From Papaver somniferum (Eukaryota; Streptophyta; Magnoliopsida; Ranunculales; Papaveraceae): a stretch of DNA of 64,000 nucleotides. Where the stretch lies: the NCBI RefSeq assembly GCF_003573695.1, contig NC_039367.1:156995085-157059084 (forward strand), written 5' to 3'. Positions 33,091 to 43,603 of the stretch are shown in pieces. Each line of letters opens with the position of its first letter. Position 1 is the first letter of the stretch. The notes below the pieces were generated by a model, which did no database searches, was not told where the DNA came from, and worked only from the letters and a program-made list of their open reading frames with translations. Position numbers and translations under genes: made by a program.

Positions 33091-33108
33091 TCCCCGGCAG
33101 CGGCGCCA
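33091..33108 (-). other. Primer binding site of the Gypsy-type element
   Basis: The minus strand reads TGGCGCCGCTGCCGGGGA, 6 bases inside the 5' LTR. It is one base off the common TGGCGCCGTTGCCGGGGA form (Asp tRNA). Confidence 0.9.
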
Positions 33109-33114
33109 AAAACT

Positions 33115-36100
33115 TGGTAGGCTCAGAAAACCCCAATAAAATACTGCAAGTGCACAGTGTCTAACTAGTAGAACAATGGCAAGTACAGGCCGTTCCCACG
33201 AGGAGTATGAAATACTCTACCAACTAATATCAAAAACTAAGTAATCGTAATATGATGTTTTTGAGAGTTTTCAGAAATTCGGACAAAATGAAATAATAAA
33301 TAACAAAGACGTAACAAAAATGAGAAAGGGTTGTGAGGGTTTTCGATTTCCGCCAATTCAATCATATAAAACTCTACTAATCTCTATTTATCACTCAAGC
33401 CAAAATTTGAAATCAATCTCATGTCCCCGAAGATGTTATATTAAATTCTAAAATATAGTTTCTCCGTTGTAATTTCTTTTGCTTCGTCTGTAACGATCCT
33501 AAAGCATTACTTATCTATCCTTGCATACCTCGTCTAGGGATTTAACCGAAGTACGAAATATCAATTCAAAAGCATAAATAATCTAGAAAATCACATGAAT
33601 GATTAAACACCAAGCTATATGAAGAGAAACTACTAGTCAATGAATCATTATTAAAAATATCATCGTAGAGTTTATAAAATTAAATTGACTTCCATCTAAA
33701 CCCTAACAAACCATTTAGCCAACCATGGAGAAATAGAAATCAAAACGGGTTTGGACTTCCATCTTTTCTTTTTTTCTCAGTTGATATATACTCTCGTGTT
33801 AAGAAAAAGTTTCGTCAAGACCTAGCGACAGCTTCCAAGGCCCAGCCCAATGACCCGACTAACAAGTCCAAACCCATTACCAATTCTATCTTCTGTTCGT
33901 CCAAATATCTTCTTAATGCCCTGAACTCAACCACCTAAAGGGACTCAGCCGTGCACAAGAAGTCAGACATCAGATGGACCATCAGGCCACGTATGACACC
34001 CTAGGCCACAGCACCTCTGCTCTTCAATCTCGTCCTCTTTTATCATGTACACAGCCACATGATTCATAGCTAACAAGATGACATCCAAGCTCTTCAGGCA
34101 ACCATCGTTAGCACCAGCAAGTCACGGCATACTTTATCCAGCCACAGCACCTTCTTCATTCACAGTCAATTACCATGTATCCTGAGCTTTCTCATCACCA
34201 GCAGCACCTCCCATATCCAGCTCGATGCCATTAAGAACAATCAAAAACCATGAAGATATATTACTGCCAGATCGAAGTCTACTCTCCTTTATCGTTGGCA
34301 GCTCTGTGATGCCTCCATCTCGCCCATGCAGCATTAATAGAAACCCATCTATATGCTTCTTCCATTCTCGTCCGACAACCACATTGCATTTTAACTAGAA
34401 CCTGTAGACAAAACCCATCTCGTCCAGCAACATTAAGGACGTATAACACCACCAATGATTGCAACCACCTCAGCTAACATCGTTCTTCTCAGCTTTGCTT
34501 GCTGCCAAACTTGCTCAACTGTCGCACAGCCTCGAGATCTTTTTTCTCCTCCATTATCGATTGCAACAGCCAACTCCGTTCGATAGCTCACTGACTTCGC
34601 ATTCGACATTCATCTTCTTCATCTGTCTGCAAATCTGCTCCGTCTCGGCATAATTTGTTTCCTGCTGCAAATGAAATACCAGTACTGCCTCCTTCATTCA
34701 GGTCTAAAACTTCCTTGCCTTTCTCGTCTTCGACGCACCAGCCTCTTAGTTCACACGACCCACGCACCAATTCCATTTTCAGTCATTCCATTTTCTTTGG
34801 TCATCTCCACCAGCAGCTAATCAAACCATTGTATTGTCTCTGCCAAATCAACAACAGTAGCTGCTTCAAGTCACCACAAGACCAATTGCGATCAGCACCA
34901 CTCTCCATTCTCGGCTCATCTTCATATTCACCACTGCCAGCAAACACGCGTCTGCACTTCAACTCATTCCTTCCAATCCACAGCTCAGTGACGTCTCAGT
35001 ATCAGAACCCATTCGTCTAAATCTTCTCATGACACATTCAACAGACACCAAAATCAACACCAATCCGAGAATTGAAGAATACACCCATCACTGCCACCAG
35101 GTACAACCGAATACCCCCTAGCTTAATCCAAATCGTATCCACAGTTCTTCGTGTCCATCTCGACCCTGTATATAACCACCATCTCGAGCCAAACTGACTA
35201 CGACACGACTCATCTTTATCATCACAGCTTCAATCACAGCAAGCTCAACTTCCACCAGTTATACAGCTCTGTCGATACCTTCTCATGCGACTTCATGATC
35301 ACCGAGTCTTCTTCTCCCTTCGCAGCATAATAAAACCAGCCAACACCAGGACCCAACTTCACACTCGAGCCAACACCTGCAACAACACTTCTTGACTACT
35401 AACAGTTAGGAGAAAAGCTTGCTTTCATCTCCATTCACGACTGCAACCATCTCAGCCAATCAGTTCAGTCAACAACAAACATATTAGTCGCCTTCACCAC
35501 ATTCTTCTTAGTATCTACTCATGAGTCATGACCAGATAATCACCACCTCCACCGACTGTAACTTGCTTTGCTGCTGCCACTAATCATTTCAGCCAACATA
35601 CTCATCATTACTCCTTGCAACTTCATTTCTTCATCGATTCTGTCTACTGTACTTCAGCTGAGTCCTCAAGCACAAACTATCATCACTGCCTACATCTGAT
35701 TGCCGAGAGCTGCTACCATCGTTGTTGTTGTAACGAACTCGGGAGAATGAACTCGAGCCAACCAACAACGGACCCATTACCAAGATCCGACCACCTGACA
35801 TCACCTCCTATTGCAACTGGCTCTATTCTCCATTCTTTCCCCAGCACAACTTATAGTTCTCAAGAACAGAAACCGGCCACACACTTCTTTCCATTCTCTG
35901 AACCTCTCGGTTATCATTAGTATATATCACAATATATCAGTGCATCATGCATCTCCACTTTTAGTGATGCCGCGTCTTTCTCTTTACGTGAACTCACTGT
36001 TTGGCAAGTGGACAAACAAGTTAAACCCATGCCCACTGAACTGACTTGTCTTCTGGTCTTGTGAAATGGGCGTGACAAACTCAAAAGCTAAATTTCGTTA

Positions 36101-36331
36101 AGCTCCCCTTCATTCTAGTCCCATGAGACACTTTGGTGAATTTGCCGCAAATGTCATTTAAGCTCCTTATTCAGACGTTTATTTTCGAGATGATTGAATT
36201 TACTTGTACTTTCTACGAAAGTACTAAAATAGTGTTGTTAGCTAAAGTATTGAGTCCTACCTAATATAAATATGAGTATAAAATGTAGCACGTAAATATG
36301 AGTATAAAATGTAGTACTTACGTGCTTATCA
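33115..36331 (-). repeat. 5' LTR of the Gypsy-type element (3217 bp)
   Basis: It starts TGATAAGCAC on the minus strand at 36331 and ends CTACCA at 33115. A 29-bp direct duplication of ATAAATATGAGTATAAAATG-type sequence lies at 36263-36320. The 34000-35900 middle is rich in CAGC, CACC and CATC words and generates Ser- and His-rich frames with no domains. It is about 900 bp longer than the partner LTR. Confidence 0.85.
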
Positions 36332-37028
36332 TTAGGTAAGATTCTACCATTAATTTTCTTTATATTGCTTCAATTCGTCGAATCCATGATTTTTTTTAGG
36401 GTTCTCGGTTATTATCCATATTCGGTAGGTTAGTAATTGTTTTAAACTCCCGAATGTTGTCGATTTCTTCATTTCACAAGAACATTCGTTATATTCGGGT
36501 GCTAAATATTTAGGTTTCCTACCGATTATTGAACATTTTTCATTCCTGAGGCCTAAATCGATCATAATCGGAATGTAATTGTGTTTTTGACTTCCGAATA
36601 TACTAGGGAAGAACAAGTATTAGAGACGTATTAAGCGGTTGATATGTTGTGTAATTTGCTTCCGATTGTTTAGGTTGAACCATATTAGTAGTTTCTGGAC
36701 ACAAAGTGATGCATATTTGGTAGACATTAATTTTGTGAGACATCCGATTGAGATTTATTCGGAAGGTTATACTTTTTATTACTTTCGATTATTCCTATTC
36801 GGAAGGTTGTGTTGAAATTTAGTTTTCGATTATTTGGTGTAGATAAACATATTCGAACACCAAAAATTTCTTTTGTTTCCGATTATTTCTAGGGTTTAGT
36901 GAATTGGGGATTCCGGAAGCTAGTGATTTACTCAACCAATCAAATATGGATATTCGGGAACGGTGTATTTAGATTAACTTCCTATTATATAGTTTACTAA
37001 CCTGTTGTACTTTCTTTGCGTTGTTTAG

Positions 37029-37158
37029 GGATAAGCGAGGTAGAAAAGTCGAAGATGCAATTGTCTCAGATAGTGCAAGGAATCAAAGGCGTCAGAACTT
37101 GACAGCTAATGCAAGGAGAGCTAGGACTGCTAAAGCCGCTTCAAGTGTCATTGGATGA
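37029..37158 (+). pseudogene. Putative exon 2 of the element's plus-strand gene
   Basis: A consensus branch site (TTACTAAC, about 36993-37000) and pyrimidine tract end in TTGTTTAG at 37028. The open segment DKRGRKVEDAIVSDSARNQR runs on as an Arg- and Ala-rich tail ending VIG and TGA at 37156. The phase fits the ATTAG end of the putative exon 1. The intron would have been about 690 bp before the Gypsy insertion. No known family. Basic Arg-rich composition hints at nucleic-acid binding, which is speculation. Confidence 0.4.
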
Positions 37159-37372
37159 TCTCCTTGTCAAGCGCATTCTTTCTCATCTTAATGTCATTGG
37201 ATGATCTTCGAATTCGATTACCATCTAAGGCCTCAAATACCATTAAGATACGGTTTCATATCTGCTCTTCGGATTCCGATTTGTGGAGCTTGTGAACACG
37301 ATCATGAGCAGTTACCATAACCCACGCTCTATAAATAGCACAATCTTCTTCTTCGGCAAAAGCAATATCCAT
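37148..37372 (-). pseudogene. Myb/SANT-like (NAM-associated-like) protein remnant
   Basis: Downstream of a TATA box (TATATAAAG, minus strand, about 37447-37455) an ATG at 37372 opens MDIAFAEEEDCAIYRAWVMV. A TGA stop at codon 39 interrupts it, and it continues NRILMVFEALDGNRIRRSSN to a TGA at 37150. The pattern of acidic EED, then RAW, then hydrophobic I-L-x-x-F and a basic RxRRSS stretch resembles the trihelix or SANT-like proteins found beside Harbinger transposases and as plant NAM-associated proteins. It is truncated (74 codons) and converges with the plus-strand remnant, overlapping it by 11 bp. Family assignment is inference. Confidence 0.45.
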
Positions 37373-37589
37373 GTTTTTTGGTATGAAAATTAAAACTGAA
37401 GAGAGGAAAGAGTTTGGTGCAATTGGGGTGATAGATATGAGTTTCTTTATATAGGTTTAGGGTCCAACAACTCTTTTTGTTTTTCCCAAAAACTCCAACG
37501 GCTAATTTGACGAAAGTTGAATGTGGAGAAACCAATAATCGGTAGGAATTGTATTTAGCATTTCTATCGACTATGGTAGCTTTCAAAAT

Positions 37590-38530
37590 TTGAATTTGGG
37601 GCAACTTATAATCGGTAGGTTTTGTAATATACTTAACTCCCGATTAAGCTGCATCCAAAACAAGAACCAAGTGGTTATGGTTGGCTGTGTACACTCAAAA
37701 CCTATGGAATATGGCAAGGGTTCGATCTGTGGCTCCTTATAATCGGTAGGTTGTTAAGTTGTATTCCCTTCCGATTATAGCAGGTTTCAAAATCCAATAC
37801 ATGAAGGATTTTAGAAAAAACTCATTTTGAGGCAACTTATAATCGGTAGGTTTTGTAATATATTTAACTCCCGATTAACGCTGCATCCAAAACACGAACC
37901 AAGTGGTTATGGCTGGGTGTGTGCACTCAAAACCTATGGAATATGGCAAGGGTTCGATCTGTGGCTCCTTATAATCGGTAGGTTGTTAAGTTATATTCCC
38001 TCCGATTATAGCAGGTTTCAAAATTCAATACATGAAGGATTTTAGAAAAAACTCATTTTGGGGAAACTTATAATCGATAGGTTTTGTAATATATTTAACT
38101 CCCGATTAACGCTGCATCCAAAACACGAACCAAGTGGTTATGGTTGGATGTGTACACTCAAAACCTATGGAATATGGCAAGGGTTCGATCTGTGGCTCCT
38201 TATAATCGGTAGGTTGTTAAGTTGTATTCCCTTCCGATTATAGCTGGTTTCAAAATTCAATACATGAAGGATTTTAGAAAAAACTCATTTTGGGGCAACT
38301 TATAATCGGTAGGTTTTGTAATATATTTAACTCCCGATTAATGCTGCATCCAAAACACGAACCAAGTGGTTATGGCTGGCTGTGTACACTCAAAACCTAT
38401 GGAATATGGCAAGGGTTCGATCTGGGAATCCTTATAATCGGTAGGTTTTTAAGTTGTATTCCCTTCCGACTATACCATGTTTCAAAATTCAATACATGAA
38501 GGATTTTAGAAAAAAACTCATTTTGGGGCA
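37590..38530 (+). repeat. Tandem array of about 232-bp units (four copies)
   Basis: Units starting CAACTTATAATCGGTAGG and containing AACCAAGTGGTTATGG, GGCAAGGGTTCGATCTG and CATGAAGGATTTTAG begin near 37602, 37832, 38064 and 38296. They are highly alike. A related diverged unit lies in the left arm (28930-29110), so the array amplified within this transposon's right arm. The 61-72-codon frames at 37827, 38058 and 38290 are the same phase of the repeat. Confidence 0.88.
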
Positions 38531-38815
38531 ACTTATTATCGGTAGTCATATATGTTGGATAACCTACCGATTATAAAAGGGATTATTAGCCGAAGTATCT
38601 ACATTATGATCGGTAGGTACAATTTCAATTAAACCTACCGATTCATCTCTAACCTACCGATTATGGTGTAGGCTCCCGATTATATAAGGACATATTGGCC
38701 ATTTCGAAAAATCAGAGATAAAGGGTAGCTTAGACTTACGTTTGGGTGACCTTTTTTGTCTTTAGTGTCGCCTCTGATTCTTTTTGGGTCGCCTCTAAAA
38801 ATGCCAGGTAAATTA

Positions 38816-39544
38816 GCCCATTATCAAGATATTTTAAATTTAGAGAAACTATAATTTGAAACTCTACGTGGGAGACATACAAACTAGGTCCTCATGGATA
38901 AATCCTTGGTAATCTAATCTCAGCCGTTAAAAGATATAAGGACGGAAGTAGAGAACACTTGTTTAAAATTCTCTTTTTTTTATATGGAAAATTAGCTAAA
39001 TGGCTGATTCACCTGCTAGGTCGAATTTCAAAATAACACGTATGTTAGTTCTTGTTTTACTACACTTGGTTTTCTTTTTTACTCCTCCTGTTTAACCATG
39101 CAATGAAAATTACTCACACCGACTCCCACTTCCTCATGTCTAGTCGATTAGTTATCCTTGATCCAAAATAATATACTACAGTATTACACTGCTAGATTTT
39201 CACTGTTTTGGTTAGTTTTCCATTTTTCTTCCTCGGCAAACATAAGTATATGGAAAAGGTTTACATAGACAACAAGAGGTGTGTGATAGCAAGAACAACA
39301 TCAACCTCTGAGCATTGTGCTTACGTAAGAATTCTTAATGCGATATTACAATCGAGAAAAGTAAATGTAATATCGGTGGGAAAAAAAAATTAGCCCACCC
39401 AGACTTGAAATCCTAATTCCGTCGCTGTTTGGAGATGCAATAACCAACTAGTCTTACATACCTATTATTATGACGGACGAGTTCCTCAAAAAAAAAAGTT
39501 CAAAACTAGTCAACATCTAAATCCTCTATTAGGTCATGCAAAAG
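38816..39544. other. Noncoding stretch right of the large element
   Basis: No gene is recognised. The sequence TTAGCCCACCC...ATTCCGTCGCTG (39393-39426) resembles, in complement, GACGGAGGTGGG... at 28363-28376, hinting at another inverted-repeat layer around the large element. GATGCAATAACCAACTAGTC (39432) resumes an R1-type copy. Confidence 0.45.
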
Positions 39545-40122
39545 TAGGAGTGTATTGGGTTGGGTTAACCCACCCAGCCCATGCCAACACGAACGGTGGG
39601 CGAACATAGTCAATGTACATCAAAAAATTTCGCAAGTTTGGACATAAATTTTATAATGCCGAGTTAAATTTGGACAAACATGGACACAAATATTTCTAAC
39701 CCAAACAACCCGCCCAACCCGAAAAACTATGATATAGTTATATAAAATTATTTTTTATAATTGGTATTATTATCTATTTAGAGTAATTTTAGGTATTATC
39801 TTCACATCTAATAATGAAAATATAAATTATATATACATATATATATATATAATTAATCAGTCATTTAATATGAAAAATGTTTATATCATCGTACTGGAAA
39901 TATAAGATAAATAAAGCAATTAAATCTTATTATTAATATCGTATTAACAAATTTATATGTCTAGCGAAACTTAGGCCAACCCGAGGAACATCATTTAGGT
40001 GGACTTGGACAGCATCTCCATGATTTCTACATGTCTGATGGGCAATCTGGGCGAAGAATTCCTAGCTCGGATCTGCCTCAGCCAAGCCTTCTAACTCGCC
40101 CAACCAACCCAAGTCCACCCTA
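39545..40122 (+). mobile_element. hAT-type MITE of another family (578 bp)
   Basis: The ends are TAGGAGTGTATTGGGTTGGG and, in complement, TAGGGTGGACTTGGGTTGG, typical of hAT ends. Flanks TGCAAAAG and TGTAAAG look like an 8-bp duplication with decay. The body is AT-rich (a TATA repeat at 39831-39852) with GGGTTGGG/CCCAACCC near both ends. No coding capacity. Confidence 0.6.
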
Positions 40123-41279
40123 TGTAAAGTGGTTGGGCACAAATTCATCATCAAGAAATGTCTGAATAAACAAGATTTTACTAAGGGGCAGATTGGCTAG
40201 TATGGAACAATTTTCATTGCAAAGACCAAAATGCGCATGCAATCTGTCTATAAATATTGAACAAAGCTATGTTTTGGACCGGAAAAAAATTTGCTCCATC
40301 ACTTTTAACTAGCAGATTTATAACCGCAGTTATCACCGATATATGTTTGACTTATCCAGTTTTCCAGCATTAAGGATCACTTCTCGTCTTTCTTCTTCCG
40401 AAATACGACTCAATAAAATTTCTCTTGAACTTAAATCTTTTGTTTTATCAGAATTTTTTTTATCATCAATTGGAATCAGTAGTATGAATATCCCAACATG
40501 TAAAGATTGAAGAACACTACTCCAGATTAATTTTTTAAAATTTTCCAACCCACACGATAATCGGGTCTAACCTAGCAGAATTGAATTAAGGAGAGCCACT
40601 TCTTCTGTGTCACTTTCTTCGACATTTTCTGTGACCTCTGTCTGATTAATAACATTTTTCTCTCGAACAAAAACAGAAAAATTTCCTATGGAATTAGAGA
40701 CCAAAAGTTTAATGGTCGTTGTTGCTAATGATAGTGATGGTGGTGTTAATGGTGATGATAATAATCATGAATGACTTGACGATGATCTACTAGAAATGGG
40801 AGGTATTGATAATTGATATAGATCACGATGATAAAAATTGAAAACCATTAGTTTCTATATGGTCTTCAGTGGATCAATCAATCTGATTCAAGTTGCTGAT
40901 TATAAGCCCTAATGATTAATTGTTTATCCTATTAAAACAGAAATTAATGGAAACCATATTTCTTAAGTAAGCAGCGATCTGTAAACGATCAATATAATTG
41001 ACATTGATGAAATTTGGAAGCAAATGAACTTAGAACGTTGGGTGCTCTCATTTGACCGGAACAAGTTTCGGCTGGTTATAAAAGGTTATTCATTATGAGC
41101 AAATGATATCCATCTATCTGTTTAAGATGAGAAGAGTTTTTGCGTGATCAATTATCCGGTAACATAACCACAGCTAGATGACGTCGTGTCCTAGTTAGAT
41201 GACGCCATATCTGATAAAATTGTGTGGTTAAGATTCTGCTAGTTCAAAATTGCTCTAGCACTGCTAGAGCAAAATCTCT
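40123..41279. other. Noncoding stretch
   Basis: The only long frame (minus, 71 codons at 40333-40548) has no recognised domain. A GATGGTGGTGTTAATGG microsatellite-like patch lies at 40735-40765, and two near-repeats of CTAGTTAGATGACG-type sequence lie at 41172-41208. Confidence 0.45.
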
Positions 41280-42466
41280 TCCGGTTATATTCAATCTTAT
41301 AAAAGAAAGTTACAACCTACATTGATTCTGCTAATGTATAACACTTCGATATTACGTGAGTTTTCTTTAACATCATTGTATTTTACATAATGGGGTAACT
41401 TGAAATAAGGTATACTAAAATTTATTTTTTTACCACTGTATAAAAATCATCAACTATGAGAAAAAGAAAAATTTACTAGTATCGAATGTGATATGTTGAT
41501 GATTAGAGTGAACTCAGTGAAGTTTTCGAGTACTAACCCCACCAACATCATTTATGTGGCCTACCTCAATGGCTTAAATCCTGTAATTTGTATTGTTACA
41601 GACAAATTTTCTTCAACAATCTCAAACCACTAATGTGTGCGGTTGGCGACATGCCATGGTTTTAAATGTTATTTCTCTAATCAACTTGCGTCCGTCCAAC
41701 AATTTTTCGCTCAGAAATGATAAAGAAAAAAGAAAAGAGTTCACATAATGTAGTGCAGAGGCATGTATGATGTATCACAAAGAGTGTGTACCCTATCACT
41801 AGAGGTGTAAATTGTGACGGGCCAGCACGTTTATGGCACAACATAACACGTTAAAATTCGAGCGCAACCTGGTACAACACGCGAGCGGTCCAGCACGGAC
41901 ATAACACGTTTGTTTAATGTGCTGTGTTGTGCCAGATAAATAGGCACAGCGGCACAGCACAGCACGTGGCACGTGTTAACATGCGACACAACACAACATG
42001 CGAAGAAAGCATGCACGTCATGCATAAAATACTACACAATACATCACATTTGATGCATATTTCACAAAAAATTATTGTTTTAGTCAATTTCTGACATTTT
42101 ATTTTCGTTATGCTAATTTATTTCTGTAATAATACATGTATTACCTAAAATGTCTCAAAAATATTTATTTTGGAGAACATGAAATAAGTGTGCTAGCAGA
42201 GCACAACACGTTTATTTTTCTGGCACAACACAGTACGACACGTATTTAGCACGGTATAGCACAACACGTCTGAATCTCTGACACAACCCGACACAGCACG
42301 CAGCACGCTAAGCACGTGACTTCGTGGGCTGGGCTGTGCGGGGCCGACACATTTTACACCTCTACCTATCACGACCAAAAGTGAAAAGAAAACAAAAACA
42401 TATTGAATACAGGTCTAACAGTGCTAAAACGAAAATGCTAGAAGCACGACAAAGCTAACAAAAAAG
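41280..42466 (+). repeat. R2 unit, interrupted by a hAT MITE and a Mutator-like element
   Basis: 41280-41799 and 42365-42466 align with 18838-19580: TTATAAAAGAAAGTT, AAATGTGATATG, ATCATTTATGTGGCCTACC, then ACCCTATCAC, and after the MITE AAACAAAAACATATTGAATA and GTCTAACAGTGC. The R2 copy then breaks at 42466, where the Mutator-like composite begins, and its tail sequence resumes near 55000. Confidence 0.7.
41800..42364 (-). mobile_element. hAT-type MITE, copy 2 (565 bp)
   Basis: The ends TAGAGGTGTAAA and TTTACACCTCTA are perfect inverted repeats at the tips. A perfect 8-bp duplication CCTATCAC flanks it (41792-41799 and 42365-42372). Same family as 11703-12242 in inverted orientation. The uninterrupted site survives in the R2 copy near 19535. 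The frames at 41831-42025 and 42193-42378 are repeat artefacts. Confidence 0.93.
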
Positions 42467-42644
42467 GGGAACATTATCTATATACTCGTATTATGAGGCC
42501 CTTGCAAAAATACCCTTATGAACTTTACAAATACCCCTAAGATTAATACATTACTAAAATACCCTCTTTTGTATTGTGTATATACAAAACCACAAACCAC
42601 TATTCAAAAAAACAAAAAAAAAACAAAAACACTACCTCTACTGT

Positions 42645-42940
42645 CTACCACCACTGTCCACCGCCGACCACCACCACCACTGTCCACCGCCGCCCACCAC
42701 CAACGCCGACCAGCAGCATTATTGTCCACCGCCGACCATCACCACCGACGACCACCACCACCAACCACTACCGCCGACCACCACTACCGCCAACCACCAC
42801 CACTGTCCACCACCGCCGCCGCTAACCAACACCACCACTTTCCACTACCACCGCCACCAATCACACCCTGCCGCCAATAACCGCCACCCACTTTCGCCGC
42901 TAACCACCATCGCCGCCAACGACCACCACCACCATGTGGA
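42645..42940. repeat. CCACCG/CCACCA-rich block
   Basis: Irregular CCACCACC, CCGCCGACCACC and CAACCACC words cover 300 bases and create Pro-, Thr- and His-rich frames in all plus frames. A matching GGTGG/GATGGTGG block lies near the other end (54530-54642), consistent with part of a long diverged inverted repeat. Not a gene. Confidence 0.75.
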
Positions 42941-42944
42941 GTCA

Positions 42945-43212
42945 ACTTGCTGAAGTTGTGTCCATATCGGAGGCAACTAGCTCAAGTTGTCTCCAAAAGT
43001 GGAGGCAACTAGCTCAAGTTGACTCTAATAAATAGTGTACATGAACAAGTTGCAAACAAAATGGAACCAACTAACTCAAGTCTTCAAAAGTGAAGGCAAC
43101 TGGCACAAAGTTGTCTTCAAAAGTGACACCACCTAGCCTAAGTTGTCTCTAAATATGGAGGCAACTAGCACAAGTTGTCTTCAGATATGGAGGCAACTAT
43201 GACAAGTTGCCT
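42945..43212. repeat. Degenerate tandem repeat, GGAGGCAACTAGCTCAAGTTG type
   Basis: Seven to eight imperfect units of about 35-40 bp, each with GGCAACTAGC...AAGTTGTCT, run through this segment and reappear more weakly at 43370-43460. Confidence 0.7.
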
Positions 43213-43241
43213 CAAAAAATAAAAAATTATACACAAATGAG

Positions 43242-43312
43242 TGAACCTAGTGTGACTCAAACACACATCTTCTGACATATAGTCAGTTGTGCTACCATTG
43301 CACCACAGATTC
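43242..43312 (-). tRNA. tRNA-Trp-like gene or pseudogene with anticodon AUA
   Basis: The 71-nt minus-strand sequence folds as a full cloverleaf. The acceptor GAATCTG pairs with TAGGTTC (7 of 7 with wobbles). The D stem is GTGC/GCAC. The anticodon arm ACTGA-CTATATG-TCAGA has four of five pairs, and the T arm is GTGTG-TTTGAGT-CACAC. The body TGGTGCAATGGTAGC and the TCAGA arm match plant tRNA-Trp (CCA) as I remember it, but the loop gives AUA in place of CCA. A T6 run 16 nt downstream (43221-43226) could end RNA polymerase III transcription. It may equally be a decayed tRNA or the head of a tRNA-derived SINE. Confidence 0.6.
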
Positions 43313-43603
43313 ATCGCAAATACTCTAAGATGTATATATAAAGATAATTCCACATGCTTCTCAAACAAATGGGGAAAACTATCTCAAGTCGCCTCCAAAA
43401 ATGGAATCAACTAGCTTATGTTGTATTCAAAAGTGAAAGCAACTTTTTCTAGTTTCTCCCAAAAACTAGAGTCCAAGAATGAAATGCAACAAACAAAATG
43501 GAGCAACTTTCGATGTTTCTGCAGTTCAATATCACACTATTCAAGGAAATGAAATTTACTGAATCAATAATTTCATCAAGAGAGAGTATACCTGAAATCT
43601 ACT
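43313..43603. other. Left arm of the Mutator-like element next to the Copia insertion
   Basis: About 290 bases with two or three weak copies of the CAACTAGCTTATGTTGT-type repeat. No gene. Confidence 0.5.

Larger units (their letters stand above)
29489..36331 (-). mobile_element. Non-autonomous Gypsy-type LTR retrotransposon, minus strand
   Basis: Target duplication TTAGG flanks it exactly (29484-29488 and 36332-36336). On the minus strand both LTRs start TGATAAGCAC and the 3' LTR ends TCTATACA. The primer site TGGCGCCGCTGCCGGGGA (33091-33108) is the Asp-tRNA type of plant Gypsy elements, and the purine tract TATGGGGGTGT (31772-31785) precedes the 3' LTR. The interior is only 1.3 kb with no polymerase, so it is non-autonomous. 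The LTRs differ strongly in length (2283 and 3217 bp) and in their middle parts. This is odd for a single insertion with a perfect target duplication. Confidence 0.9.
28486..38815. mobile_element. Large terminal-inverted-repeat DNA transposon, superfamily uncertain
   Basis: The outer 120 bases on each side are inverted copies: left TTGCCTGACATTTTTAGGGG then CGACCC; right, in complement, TTACCTGGCATTTTTAGAGG then CGACCC. Dozens of ATAATCGGTAGG or CCTACCGATTAT words fill both arms, as subterminal transposase-binding repeats do in plant DNA transposons. Two convergent gene remnants meet near 37150, reminiscent of MuDR or Harbinger-type layouts. I could not settle a target duplication, and no transposase domain is visible. 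A 6.8-kb Gypsy-type element (29489-36331) is inserted in it, so the original length would be about 3.5 kb. Confidence 0.65.

Noticed and set aside
34459..35920. Ser-rich plus-strand frames in the 5' LTR of the Gypsy-type element
   Set aside because: Composition artefact of CAGC/CATC-rich LTR sequence. No domain, start context or matching frame in the partner LTR.
28486..38815. Assignment of the large inverted-repeat element to CACTA or Helitron
   Set aside because: The ends are not CACTA, and there is clear inverted-repeat structure, which Helitrons lack. Superfamily left open.
42518..42953. Pro/Thr/His-rich frames of 83-125 codons
   Set aside because: They are read from CCA/CCG microsatellite-like DNA in all three plus frames at once.
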